A DNA stretch of 64,000 nt, from NCBI RefSeq assembly GCF_040412425.1, contig NC_089792.1, positions 21,990,861 through 22,054,860 of the forward strand, written 5' to 3'. A model generated the notes under the pieces. It saw nothing but the letters and a program-made list of their open reading frames with translations. It was not told where the DNA came from and did not search any database. Shown piece by piece: positions 23,111-64,000 of this stretch. Numbering within the stretch: the first letter of the stretch is position 1; each line of letters opens with the position of its first letter. The stretch comes from Macrobrachium rosenbergii (Eukaryota; Arthropoda; Malacostraca; Decapoda; Palaemonidae). Made by a program: the position numbers and the translations under genes.

Positions 23111-24179
23111 CAAGAAAGACAGCGATTGTCTTGCTTGGAAGGCGGTTAAGAGAGAACTGAAGCATCACAGCATCCGCTTGGGGGAAACAAGGTCGGGCTC
23201 TGCCCACCTCCTCCCCACGGGCTATCTCCCATTGTCACCATAACCTTGTGCTATTAATAACCAGACTCCAGCTAGGCGCTTGAGAAAATCCTCTTACATT
23301 AAGACCAAGGGTGTGTTCTGTACATGAACAACTTGAAATTCTTGCATAAGATTGTTGACTAAAATTACCAATTGCAGACTAACATACTCAAGTCCATAGG
23401 TTTCAATGTTGTCCATATTTATGAAGAATCTTTGCAACATCTCTACATACAATTTAAAAATCTGAATATTTAAAAACTGGGTTTGAACGACTAGATAAGA
23501 TAATCTAACACAAATCACTGTACTTTCTGGCAATATTCTTATATCTTAGGTGAGGAAGAGTCATTTTGGTAACGGTTCTGTTAATTTGGAGTTTTAAACT
23601 TTTATCTGTAAAATTATGAGTGCATTTTTCAACATAATGTGCCAGTACGTACTGCGAGAAACATAAATGCCACAAAAGAGGAACACAACACTAACTGAAC
23701 ATATAAACAAGCCAAGAATATCATAATTATAAAACTGATGCCATTTCCTGGATATACCTTCATTTTAGAAATGTCACCTCAAGGAATATTTAGTTGCAGG
23801 AATAAAATGGCAGCTTTGGTGTTATTTTGCTCAATTTACTGCACTACAGTTTTATCTTCAAGAATTACTGTAATAAAAACTTTGTGCTTGAACAAAATGT
23901 TTCATCATAACACAATCATATATCGCCTTATTTCTTTCATGCACAAATCCTAGTCTGCAGATTACTGGCTGCTTCATCATAATTTTTAAGACTTCACAGA
24001 CTTAACATCACCAGTTTCAGGATTCAAAACTTCTTCACATCACCTTTAGGTTATCACTAAAGTCATTAAGGAAGCCCTTGCTTCTTCCTCTCCAAGAACA
24101 GTTACTTTCTCTACAGTGGAAGAAAACTTGAATGAAAATTCTATAGGGAGACCCTAGATCTCTTGAATAAGTAAAAGTG

Positions 24180-26520
24180 GACTGTAGGTGGCATTAACTC
24201 CCTCTTGCAGGCAGCCTCCTTCATCATGGAAACTTCAGCTGCATTTATTCTTCTTGACTTTCAGCTGCAGTCTTGTACCACTCAGTACCAAGACCTTACA
24301 TTCCCAGACAACTCCTCACAGTACCCTTACTGGCAGCAACAGATACACAACTTCAAAGCAGAAGTCCTTGCATCCCCTTCTATTCAGATAAAGAAAGATG
24401 ATCTGAAGAGATTTCACTAGAGAGGATTGAAGATAAAAAATATTGGCTTCTATCTTGTACAGTTTTTACATCACTGGATAAACTGGGACACTTAGGATGG
24501 AGTCATGAGACACCAACATTATTTTTTCATGGCTACTGCTTCTCTTCCTTGATGACCTCCACAACATGTTTCAGAAACTAAGAAAGAGTTCAGGCCTTGC
24601 AAGTGAAGGGAAATGCAGGTGGGGGGGGATTCAGGATTGAGAACCAGACTATCAAGAAGCAGTTGACAAGTCACTGGGCTTCCACAGTCCTATCTCCATT
24701 GTCCTGGAAGAAAGATATTGGAGGATATTCATTTAATTCTGCCTGCTCAACAAGTTTCCTTACATGATGTTTTCAAGATGGCAACAGTGAGTCGGTGAGG
24801 AGGTCCATCAGGAGAGAGAATTTCCTGGCTTTCCTGGACTTTCAAGATCCATACTTCCTCATGCTGATTCACCCTGCCTCAATCAAGTACCTTCAGTTTG
24901 TCTGGGAAGGGAGAGCATACCAATTCTGCATCATATGTTTCAGCTTATCAACCGCACCTCAAGTTCCTTACTGACCAAAGCCACAGTGGCAGCTTGAGCT
25001 CACCAACTCAGATCTGCCGTTGCAGTTACCTTGATGACCAGCTGGTTACAGTTCTTTGAAAGAGGAGTTGCAAAAATGTCTGTCAGCGCTCTACCACTCC
25101 TTGTACACCTAGATCAATTGGGTGAAGTCATACTTTCCTCCCTACCATGGCAGCAACCTCCTTGGCATGGTCATTGATATAAAAGAACTGGTATGACCTT
25201 CAGATGACAGGACCAAGAGGTTATCTAAAGTAATTCAGCACTCTTGAATTCTTCATCCAATAGCCAAGTTTTGGAAGGTCTTAACTGCAAACTGGTGCCA
25301 TTGGTAAAATTAGTTCCTCAAAGCCAGTTCTAGACTCACTCCCTTCAACTTTAGCTGGATAGATGGTGGTCAGCTTCAACTATGTCTCTGAATCGCCAAG
25401 ATCCAGTTGGAGCAAGTTCTGAGGGACTTTTGGTGTGGAAAGATACATACAATTTGTTCCTTCCGTGCTTGACATACTGATGTTCACAAATGCTTCATTG
25501 CATGGTTGGGGCTGTCACCTCCTGGACCTCCAAAGAAAAAATATCAACATATAAACATTCTCAAGTTATTGGTTTTTAAAGCATGCTAGTATTCATATTA
25601 TCCTTACAAGCAAGAATCACTGGCATTATGTCAAACAACATCACAACCGTAGTGTACATCAGAATTCAGGAGGTACTCCCTGAAGCCCTTTGTCATCTGG
25701 CAGTGGAGATCTTGCTTGCATCATGGACCAATGTGACTAGTTAATCTGAGGTTCACCAAAGTGGAGCTTGAAATATAGCCACTGCCTTGAGCAGAAAATC
25801 AAATTCTCCCAGCAGAACAGTCTATGAAAACCATGGTCTGCTAGACCCTGTGGACATTGTGGTAAAATACTATACAAAATATTCCCCTATGCAATTCTCT
25901 CTCAACGTCAGCTTATAAGGTACCTTCATCAAGAAACCTGTACCCACAGCTTGTTCATTTCCATTTCAAGCCAGGTCTAAAATTTTTCATCAACAACTTG
26001 ATGAAGATTTCTTATAAATCAATATACTGTTGAGATAATTTTATTTCAATCTGATACTACCTTACGTTAGCTTGGAACAAGGAATGATATTTAACCAAGG
26101 TAAATTCATGATTTGGTTACAATATCTGTATTAACTTTGCTTACTTATTCTACAAGGATGTTTAGAAAGCAAAACTGATAAAGAGCCTAACTATAAGATA
26201 ATTCTAATTTACATTATTAGTACACTGGAGTACGCTGAGGATTTGCCTGATGGAGATAGGGTTAAATCTTCTGATTACCTATATGTAATGAAATAGAGTG
26301 AGAAGTAACAAAGAATGCCATCTCCTTCAGGAAATCATGTGGACACTCGTCCTTTTAGCATTAGCTTGAACAAGCATCCACCATACTGCTCTACTCCGCT
26401 GGACCCAGCAGCTTGGGGTATATACTATACATAAGGGTGTACAGTTGGGATGATCTGGACATATATGCCTTCTTCCCTTTGGGATGGTAATGTAAGTACT
26501 AGTGAGCTGAATGAGTTGAT
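24180..26520 (+). mobile_element. DIRS-type retrotransposon B, decayed pol, no ends identified
   Basis: Lies between VPS35 and FBXO22. In + frames, SLDFQDPYF and then KYLQFVWEGRAYQF, CFSLSTAPQV (about 24835-24975) form the RT core of DIRS elements. ASLHGWGCHLLDL (about 25490-25530) and NNITTVVYIR (about 25630-25660) match the DIRS RNase H blocks, the second with the catalytic aspartate changed to asparagine. LDPAAWGI near 26395-26420 matches the DPxAWGxDA block that follows RNase H. A spacer of about 500 bp between the last two blocks suggests an insertion. A sequence resembling a type-F element end lies near 23295-23330, but I cannot join it to this pol. Confidence 0.72.
24830..25740 (+). 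pseudogene. RT and RNase H remnant of DIRS element B
   Basis: RT blocks with SLDFQDPYF and STAPQV, then RNase H blocks with ASLHGWG and ITTVVYIR, lie in order on the + strand but in different frames with several stops. The catalytic YLDDW block is not readable. The copy is dead and unrelated in detail to element A, whose RT block reads DASFHILV. Confidence 0.68.
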
Positions 26521-27781
26521 GAATAAGAACATGATCTGTGAGAGGTTCTTCTTGGAGGTCAATGCCTTGGCTATTGCCAAGTTATGGTAAACTTCAAGTA
26601 CCAACCTTTACCAAGGGAAGCAGGCTTGGTTTGCCAGCTGACTATTGATCTTGCTCATCTTCATGCTCTTTTCAAGTCTTGTTGTTTTTGCTCTTGTCTT
26701 GGTCACTTCAAAGTTCTTCTCCCACCTAACTAGCAATTCAGGCAACATATGAATTGACAGGTTGCAAAGAAACAAGCTTTATAATTTTTTTTTTTACACC
26801 AATCCATTATTCACACAAGAAATGCACTCCTCCCTCCCCTATAAGCTCCTTTCTCATTTTCAACAAAAAAGTGAGAACTGAAGCAAGAGGCAATAGAAAT
26901 GGGCCAGGTGGAGCATGAACAGTGATTTTCTGGATCTTGACTGATCTTACCAGGATTTCCACACCACATACACAAGGCAATATATGATTAATGAGCCCTA
27001 CAATAAACTTATTTTATACTGTATAAACATGGTATTCCTCACAAAATACATAACGCCACCCATTTCATGGAATATGGTCCCCATAAAGGTGCAGGTTGTG
27101 TACTCAAATGAAAAACTTCTAGTATTGCAAAACTAAACATAGTAACTGTATCACAATGCAACAATCATGAACCACAAATTGTCAACACATTGTTACACAT
27201 TACCCTCTGAGATATAAATGTTTATTTCCACCAATTCCAACTACCATCAAAGACACATGATAATTATTCAAAAAAATTTAGAGCCATACTATTCTTCACT
27301 CTCACTTCAGGATTCAGTCCAATTACCCAAATACTGCAATTTTAAAAAACCTATAGTGACCTTGCACAATAAAAGAACTTAATACTCCTTAAAGTCATCC
27401 TATTATAAACATGTATTTACTGTCTGGACAGATAAAACTGACAACCACTTTTGTCAATTTTGCATTGAATTTCAGGTACTACACTGAATACAAGGTAATT
27501 TGATGGATATCTTGTAGCAAAAATTAGTAAAAGCTTTTAAATATTTCATATTACAATGAAATAAATTTTGAGAATCATTAAAACTATCATACATGTGGCC
27601 AAATTTCTAATTTTATGCTTGAAACAAGTTTTTCTCAATACTCATGGACGTCTTCAAACAGAAATGTCTGAAAAAAAATTTTTCCAGTACACTTACCTAC
27701 CCATACCTAAGTCCATATATACAAAGGTAGACATAAAATACAAGTTATGTACAAGATGAAGCATAATACAAAATACTGATA
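26521..27781. other. Intergenic sequence and probable FBXO22 3' UTR
   Basis: AT-rich. On the - strand below the FBXO22 stop, an AATAAA (TTTATT on the + strand, 27221-27226) could serve as a poly(A) signal about 555 nt after the stop, but such hexamers are common by chance here. No other gene is seen. Confidence 0.35.
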
Positions 27782-58461
<30,680 letters not shown>

Positions 58462-58729
58462 CTGGAGAGAAAAAAAGAGAGATAAAGGAAATGAAAAATG
58501 ACAAATTTTTCAAGTAATTTGTATTTTTCCTAACATATAAACCTGAGGTCTTTACATAGGGGATTTAATTTCAGCGCAAGCTCCAGCCGGCCATTTCACT
58601 AAAAACAAGGTGGATATTGGTAGTTGCCTACCGATAATAGGGAGGAATTTTCATTGTCCAGTTGGTACACATTCACTTCACCTTTTGGACCAGGAAGCAA
58701 AATGAGGGGTGGCTAGGGGTTGGCCATTT

Positions 58730-58850
58730 ATGTAAAGACCTCAGGTTTGTATGTTTGGAAAAATACAAACTCCTTACAAATTTGCCATTTGTTCCCATTT
58801 GTTCCTACATGTATACAAACCCTTGGTCTTTACATAGGAGAGACTTACTT
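58730..58850 (-). repeat. Internal complementary region (ICR) of DIRS element E
   Basis: 58732-58792 is the reverse complement of the right terminus 58498-58560. 58793-58845 (TTCCTACATGTATACAAACC, then GGTCTTTACATAGG) is the reverse complement of the left terminus at 61208-61251. The two meet near 58793. Confidence 0.68.
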
Positions 58851-59289
58851 CTTGGTGGGAGGAATCTGAGCAAAGCTCTGGACTGGTAGTTTGTCTCACC
58901 TTGGGGCTCTTTCCTGGTCATGTATGATCAAAGGAAGGAGACCCATACCTCTAATCTGTTGAACATGTGTGATGTTCAACTGTCAGGTCATTGATTCACA
59001 GATATGCTTGGATGAACCCATACTGTGGGGAACAATAGAGCTGAAGATAACCAATGGGTCTGTTCATTGTCAGTCCCTCTCTCCCCTTACTAGAGAGAGG
59101 GTAATAGTTGCATCTATTAATCAAAAAAAAAAAAGAAAAAAAAGGATAAATTATAGAAAGGATACCCACTCATGCATGCCTATCCAGCACGTGACAGCCA
59201 ACCCAAAGTTGGAAGTTAATCTCCTTTTATTGCCTTTCCAAGGCAATGCCACAACATACTGTTTGTCAATTTCAGAATAAGTTATAGTA

Positions 59290-60460
59290 CTCTAAAAGTT
59301 CTCCAATACTTTCTGTTCCTGTTCCATTATTTCACGGCAGTCAATCCTAAATTGTCTAAACTCCATAGTTTCAAGATCTTCCCTTGGATTCTTTAAATGA
59401 GTAGCCCCTTCAGCCATAATTATGTTGTTGATTTCCACTGCCAGTTTTAGAATGGAAACATGAGTCTCCTTGGTGGGAGGAGAACTACACGTTCCGGTTA
59501 CCACGTAACCAAATATGGTTGGTAGCAATACTAAATTTTCAAATTTCCTTAACCCTGGATGTAAGATGTACACATTGTGAGGCCGTATTAACAATTCTAT
59601 TGCCGATTGTTTCTCTACAGGTAGATAAAATCTTTATCAGCCAAGCTGATTTTCGCTCTACACAACGACCTTAAGTTCTTCTTAATGTTGAATTTCTTTG
59701 TATATTCCGGTAGTGCGTCTATTACTATACAATCCATATTTATTAATCTACCCTGGTGAAGTACAGCGATGTTTGTTCACCATTTCATATTCCTTACCTG
59801 GTGTAGAAGTTAAGTAACCTCTCCGTGATATATTTTCAACTCCCTTGCTTTCATAGTGGAGTCCCTCAAGAGCAGATTTCTTTATAAATGATCTCTTGGC
59901 ACAGGTATCTAATAACCCTATCTTTCACACAATGTGACCTCTTTTTACCCTTTAGGGTTACTGTGGCTGTAGGTAAGATCGACTTCCTAGTCGTCTTATT
60001 TCCCTGTCCGGTATTCACAAAGAGTGTTCCAACTTGTACCCCACCTACCTTAGATTTATTTGATTGGTTTCTGATTGCATATAGAACTACAGAGAAACAG
60101 TGCAGCATTATCAAACCTCGCCTGTCACAGTTGGAACTGAAGTGTTTATTCGATGCGCATATGAAACACAAACCCAGAGTTCTGAGTCGTTCAATATTTC
60201 CTCCTCTGGTTACATAGGATTTACAATGCATCCATATATGATTGCCTCAGCAAAGTGAACATCCTTTACCCTGGTTTACCTTGGCTTTGTTTGTATTTTC
60301 TTTGGGCCTTACCAATGTTTCTTTTGTTCTCACAGATTGCCCTTGTTCTACTGTGAAAGCAGATACAGGTAACTGATTTCTAATCACTGTACCTGTCACC
60401 TTCTCTACAAGAGAGGGATGGTTGTAGAAATCAAGAACCAGATTGTACAATTTCCATAAC
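59290..60460 (-). pseudogene. BEL/Pao-like gag-protease fragment inside element E
   Basis: On the - strand. A first zinc knuckle, CSLC then H and C four residues later (about 60215-60255), is followed by LRTLGLCFICASNKHFSSNC at 60139-60198. This pair, with the RxRLRxLGLCFxC linker, is typical of BEL/Pao gag. Then TATVTLKGKKRS and RVIRYLC (about 59900-59990) match the start of its aspartic protease. After stops, IELLIRPHNVY and LLPTIFGYVVTG (59490-59600) match the DLLIGxD and G-W/Y-x-x-x-G blocks. RT and integrase are absent. One knuckle contains a stop, and frames change, so it is dead. Confidence 0.68.
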
Positions 60461-60471
60461 GTTTTGATTAC

Positions 60472-60812
60472 AGTACAGTGAACCCCATATTACTGATCCC
60501 CACACACCCCTGCTAATAGGTCAAATCATCAATGCTTAAAACCCTCTAAAAACACTTAGAACTGCCCATTTTGATAGCTTAAACCAAGAAAAACCCTGTA
60601 AAAATGCTTATACCTGAGTATTTTAATAGTTTTATCACAAAAAGTGCATTTATTCATGAAAATTATTGAAAATAAAGTCATTAGTGAATATTTCTCAGTG
60701 AAAAATACAATGAATTGGAATTTTTCAGCTGAATGATGGCTAGATTTGTTCCAAGAGAAACCCGAAATGCGTGAGTCCAAAACCATGAGAACGCTGAATA
60801 AAGGGTTTACTG
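60472..60812. mobile_element. pogo-like MITE (ACAGTAAACCCC family)
   Basis: Starts ACAGTGAACCCCATATTACT and ends AGGGTTTACTGTA. Interior blocks AAACACTTAGAACTGCCCAT, TGAGTATTTTAATAGTTTTA and TGAATATTTCTCAGTGAAAA are shared with 52434-52925. It lies inside element E, next to the BEL/Pao-like fragment. Confidence 0.8.
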
Positions 60813-61335
60813 TATAACCAAAACTTCAAGTTAGAGAGGGAATTAAAGACAAAGGCTCATAGGCTAAAACAAGTTGATAACAACTCACTGCTAACTGTGT
60901 AGGAATAACTATGCAGCAAGAAAGAGCAAAAAAATTAAAATGTAACAGAATAGAACTTGTTGCATTATTTCAAAATAAGCAAAAAATATCAAAAGATAAA
61001 TTACATTAAAAACAAAAAGAATAATTAAGAATTAAGTCAAATGGCAGGCAGCCCAAGAGACAGGTCTGCCTCAGACACAGACAAAAGGTAAAGTGGATGC
61101 ATACCAACTGGATGGAGGGGATTCCTCCCCTACCATCGGTAGCCAACTACCAATATCCACCTTGTTTTTAGTTAAACAGCTGGTTCCAGCTTGCACTGAA
61201 AGTAGATCGCCTATGTAAAGACCATGAGTTTGTACACATGTAGGAACAAACTTGAATTTTAAAATTTTAAGGTGCCAGTTAAAAGAAACTAATGTCTATG
61301 TAATTACTGGGTAAGTTACTTGTATAAAAACCACA

Positions 61336-61337
<2 letters not shown>

Positions 61338-61394
<57 letters not shown>
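61338..61394. repeat. (CT)n microsatellite
   Basis: About 28 CT units; a shorter CT run follows at 61505-61528. The flanks of the two runs (AAACCACAG before them, ATACATAT and TTTAATAAA after) are alike, so the pair reflects a small local duplication. Confidence 0.9.
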
Positions 61395-61397
<3 letters not shown>

Positions 61398-61554
61398 CAA
61401 TATACATATCCTTTAATAAATAAAACAGCAAAATATCAATAAAACGTTATTTCACTTACAGAATCCATTTATATGGTGCTTACATTTGATATAAAAACCA
61501 CAGTTCTCTCTCTCTCTCTCTCTCTCTCAGTATACATATATTTTAATAAAAATA

Positions 61555-61740
61555 TGATATTTTAATGATAAAATAAAGTTTGTTCATACTTACCTGGCAG
61601 ATATATATATAGCTGTATTCTCCGAAGGTCCGACAGAATTTCAAATTTCATGGCACACGCAGTGGCCGGTCAGGTGGTTAGTACCCATTCCCGCCGCTGG
61701 GAGGCGGGTATCAGAACCATTCCCTTTTCTATTCAGATTT
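61555..61740 (-). repeat. Right terminal repeat of DIRS element D
   Basis: Starts TGATATTTTAATGATAAAAT and continues GTTCATACTTACCTGGCAGA. Its outer 50 bp are repeated inverted in the ICR. The inner limit is not known because the matching left ITR lies outside the window. Confidence 0.65.
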
Positions 61741-61791
61741 TCTAACGCCACTGTCTCCTGAGGGGAGGAGGGAGGGCAATATAAATATATA

Positions 61792-61885
61792 TATCTGCCA
61801 GGTAAGTATGAACAAACTTTTATTTTATCATTAAAATATCATTTTGTTCATGAGACTTACCTGCCAGATATATATATAGCTGAAT
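61792..61885 (-). repeat. Internal complementary region (ICR) of DIRS element D
   Basis: Positions to about 61841 are the reverse complement of the right terminus (61555-61604). From 61842, TTTTGTTCATGAGACTTACC and TGCCAGATATATATATAGCT represent the unseen left terminus. Confidence 0.75.
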
Positions 61886-62289
61886 ACCACCTTTGGAGGG
61901 GGTAGAGACAGCCAAGAATTAGGAAAAAACCAATTATTGGTAAAATTATTTTGGTTCCTTATCTGATAGCGTAGCTGACTGAGTGGTTACTGTCACTCTA
62001 GTCTGCTTCTGCTTTACTAGAGACCCCAGCGAGGTAGTGACCTATATAGCTGGCGACTTCTAGATGATCTGTCAACGGGGCGTGACCACAATGTGACTAG
62101 ATCATAGCCCATACAAAGAGGACAAAAGAGCATTACTAACCACCTAACCAACACCTAAAGCGTTAGTTTGCAAAGGATTGGGAAGACTGCCTCCAGTAGT
62201 CGACCCAACAACCACAAAAAACACAATTAAAAAGGGATAGGATCAGAGTTACCCCTGTCCCCAAGGTTGCTGAAGCAGCAATGTATGGT

Positions 62290-63270
62290 CCCAGCGAAAA
62301 GCAATTTTACATGCTACCTAAACATCTTGCCAGAGTGTGAGGCAAACACCGAATTGACTTCTCCAAAATGTGGCACTAAAAATGTCACTGAGTACCATAT
62401 TTTTCTTGAACGCCATGGAGGTAGCAACTGCCCTCACCTCGTGAGCGTTAACTCTCAACAACTTGAAGTTGGAGTCGTCACAACTAGAGTGTGCGTCCTT
62501 GAATGACGTCCCTAATGAAGAATGCCAGTGCATTCTTCGACATAGGTTTAACTGGTTGCCTCACAGAACACCATAAAACATCCAATGGACCACGAGTGTC
62601 CTGTGTTCTTTAAGGTAGTACTTGAGAGCTCTAACTGGACATAGAACTCCCTCAGGTTCCTGTCCAATAAGGTCTGCTAAACCTTTAATTTCAAAGTGTC
62701 TAGGCCAAGGGTTAGAAGACCTATCATTCTTAGTCAAGAACTTAGGGCTTAAAGAATAGACAGCATTGTGTTCCTTGAAGCCAACATGACGGCTAGATAT
62801 TGCCTCGAACTTCTCTCACTCTCTCTTCGCCGAGCAACTAAGGAATGCCGTTTTCGAGTAACATCCTTAAGAGATGCAGAGTGGAGAGGCTCAAAAGGAC
62901 TAAACATCAAAAACTTGAGCATTACGTCCAAGTTCCAAGCAGGGGAAATCAGCTGAGGAACCTTGGACGTCTTGAAAAGAGCTCGTAAGATCGTGGAGGT
63001 CCTTATTGTCAGACAAAGCTAATCCTCTGTGTCTGAATACAATCGAAAGCATGCTCCGATAACACATGATAGTCGGAACTGCTATATCGAGTTTTTCTCT
63101 TAAGTAAAGGAGAAAATCCGCAACCTGGCTCACAGTGATAGAGGAAGAGGAAAAGCCCTTCTTTCTACACCAACCTTTGAAGGTTGCTCACTTCGCTAGA
63201 TATATCCTTTAGATGAAGAACTTCTGGCTCTAGCGATGGCCCGTGCCACCTGGCCAGAAAACCCCCTTCG
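62290..63270 (-). pseudogene. Tyrosine recombinase of DIRS element D
   Basis: DIRS elements integrate with a phage-integrase-like enzyme whose active site is R-HxxR-Y. The N-terminal part reads QVADFLLYLREKLDIAVPT and IMCYRSMLSIVFRHRG (63025-63130), the SAM-like fold. FEPLHSASLKDVTRKR (about 62840-62890) leads to the first Arg region, which is scrambled by frameshifts (ARRRESER). LCPVRALKYYLK (about 62600-62640) follows. Then AHEVRAVATSMAF gives HEVR at 62432-62443, intact. In the last box the sequence reads FWRSQF and, one frame over, ASHSG near 62320-62350, where ASHYL with the catalytic Tyr is expected. So it is inactive as read. Confidence 0.82.
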
Positions 63271-64000
63271 CTCTGACCAAGTTTTCGATAGTCTGAAAGC
63301 AGTCAGGTTCAGAGCGGGGAGATTCAAAGATATCTCGTGAAGTGGGTTTGTATGAGCAGGTCTGCTCTCATAGGAAGGGTCCTCGGAACGTCTACCAACC
63401 AGAAGAGAAACTCCGAGAACCAGTGGTTGTAAGGCCAAAACGTGGGGATGAGAGTCATCCTCGTCCCTTGTGAGGCCGCAAACTTGCGTGACTTCTCCCA
63501 GAATTTAGAACGGGGAAAAAGGCGTAAACATCTATTCCCGTCAATCCCAGGGAAGAGCAACTATCGCAACTGCCCCAGGGTCGAGTACAGATGAGCTTTA
63601 TAGAGGAGCCTCGCTGTTCTTGAGGTCGTGAAAATATCCACAAGATGGCGACCCCAAAATTTCAAAAATCTTGGCAAACCTCCTGATGAAGGGTCCATTC
63701 CTTCGGCAGGAGTTGATGGCGCCAACAGAGCAGGTCTGCTCGAACATTTTCGACCCTGCAACAAAACTTGTGAGAATCGAAATGTTGCGAGCATAGGCTC
63801 AAAGAATAATCTCTCTTGCAAGGCTGAACAGGGAACAAGTAGTATTGTCCGAGTTTGCTAGAACTACACGATTGCAAACTTGGACCTCAAGAATTGGCGA
63901 GCTAAAAGATAGCCGCCAAATCTTTGAAGTCGATGTGCCAGGACACCTGTTCCTCTCTCCAGGTTCCTAACACTTCCTCTCCCTCTAGTGTTGCCCCCAA
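63271..64000 (-). pseudogene. RNase H and connecting region of DIRS element D
   Basis: On the - strand at about 63925-63960 the sequence reads GTWREEQVSWHIDFKDLAAI, the GxWxxxExxxHINxLEL block of DIRS RNase H. KLGQYYLFPVQ near 63845 is the shifted DNTT block. VRADLLCWRHQLLPKEWTLH (about 63690-63750) is the LAD-LSR block with QEW after it. DIFTTSRTARL (about 63600-63635) matches DLFATxxNxxL. Further on NHWFSE, LLVDVPRTLP (63380-63440) and RAIARARSSSSKGY (about 63196-63240) lead into the recombinase. Stops interrupt it several times. Confidence 0.72.

Larger units (their letters stand above)
58498..61251 (-). mobile_element. DIRS-type element E (ITR/ICR shell) carrying a BEL/Pao fragment
   Basis: The right ITR (58498-58690) and left ITR (about 61072-61251) are inverted copies: GGTGGATATTGGTAGTTGCC at about 58610 reappears inverted near 61140-61165. 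An ICR at about 58730-58850 joins the right end (AAGACCTCAGGTTTGTATG) to the left end (TTGTTCCTACATGTATACAA), the order seen in elements A and D. No DIRS RT or recombinase remains between them. Instead the interior holds BEL/Pao-like gag-protease sequence (59290-60460) and a pogo-like MITE (60472-60812). It is a small internally deleted DIRS with nested insertions, or a chimera. Confidence 0.62.
61555..64000 (-). mobile_element. DIRS-type retrotransposon D, 3' part
   Basis: On the - strand, with its left half beyond the window. From high to low coordinates: RNase H (64000-63650), the region before the recombinase, a tyrosine recombinase (about 63260-62300), a non-coding stretch, the ICR (about 61792-61885), and the right ITR from 61555. 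The ICR joins the right end (CTGCCAGGTAAGTATGAACA) to the left end (TGTTCATGAGACTTACCTGC). The outer left ITR is not in the window. This is the best preserved DIRS coding sequence here and belongs to a different family from A and E by its ends. Confidence 0.85.

Noticed and set aside
61555..61845. Stand-alone MITE with inverted ends
   Set aside because: The second inverted arm continues into a different end sequence, and DIRS RNase H and recombinase follow on the correct strand, so it is better read as right ITR plus ICR of element D.

Overview
The window is nuclear DNA of an animal, most likely a decapod crustacean. It shows two intron-rich conserved metazoan genes, introns swollen by transposons, long (TA)n, (CA)n and (TATC)n microsatellites, and repeated DIRS-type (tyrosine-recombinase) retrotransposons, a mix familiar from shrimp, crayfish and crab genomes. 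The host assignment is an inference from gene and repeat content only. No prokaryotic features, rRNA, tRNA or CRISPR array were recognised.

Two host genes converge. On the + strand, seven exons between 2866 and 16328 encode the C-terminal half of VPS35, the core scaffold of the retromer endosomal sorting complex; earlier exons lie left of the window. On the - strand, five exons between 58461 and 27782 encode all but the N-terminus of FBXO22, an F-box protein with a FIST C-terminal region; its F-box exon(s) lie right of the window. The five FBXO22 exons join in one continuous frame (1293 nt including the stop). One of its introns appears to be GC-AG. The VPS35 exon at 12169-12338 carries a 1-nt frameshift that looks like an extra G in a G run.

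Most of the rest is mobile DNA. The outstanding theme is DIRS-type elements: (A) a complete but decayed 6.1-kb copy at 5207-11304 in a VPS35 intron, with inverted terminal repeats and an internal complementary region (ICR) that reads as the two element ends joined; (B) a decayed pol at about 24.2-26.5 kb; (C) an antisense RT fragment at about 52.9-53.7 kb; (D) the recombinase end of a copy at 61555-64000, with a HxxR motif; (E) a 2.75-kb ITR/ICR shell at 58498-61251 holding a BEL/Pao-like gag-protease fragment; (F) a terminus at 1-398 and lone ends elsewhere.

Other elements are an LTR retrotransposon at 33721-41286 (LTRs of about 1.17 kb, gag and protease but no visible RT or integrase) inserted in a (TA)n tract, a CR1-like non-LTR element at 42.4-45.6 kb, an RTE-like remnant at 28.7-30.2 kb, a Tigger/pogo transposase pseudogene at 55.0-56.8 kb, several MITE families, and a TTAA-flanked piggyBac-like element with internal repeats of about 370 bp at 20.5-22.7 kb. 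A 53-bp minisatellite of about 52 copies fills 49419-52168 inside an FBXO22 intron. Stretches not listed (for example 46.5-47.9, 54.0-55.0 and 56.8-58.3 kb) are AT-rich intronic or intergenic DNA in which I recognise nothing firm.
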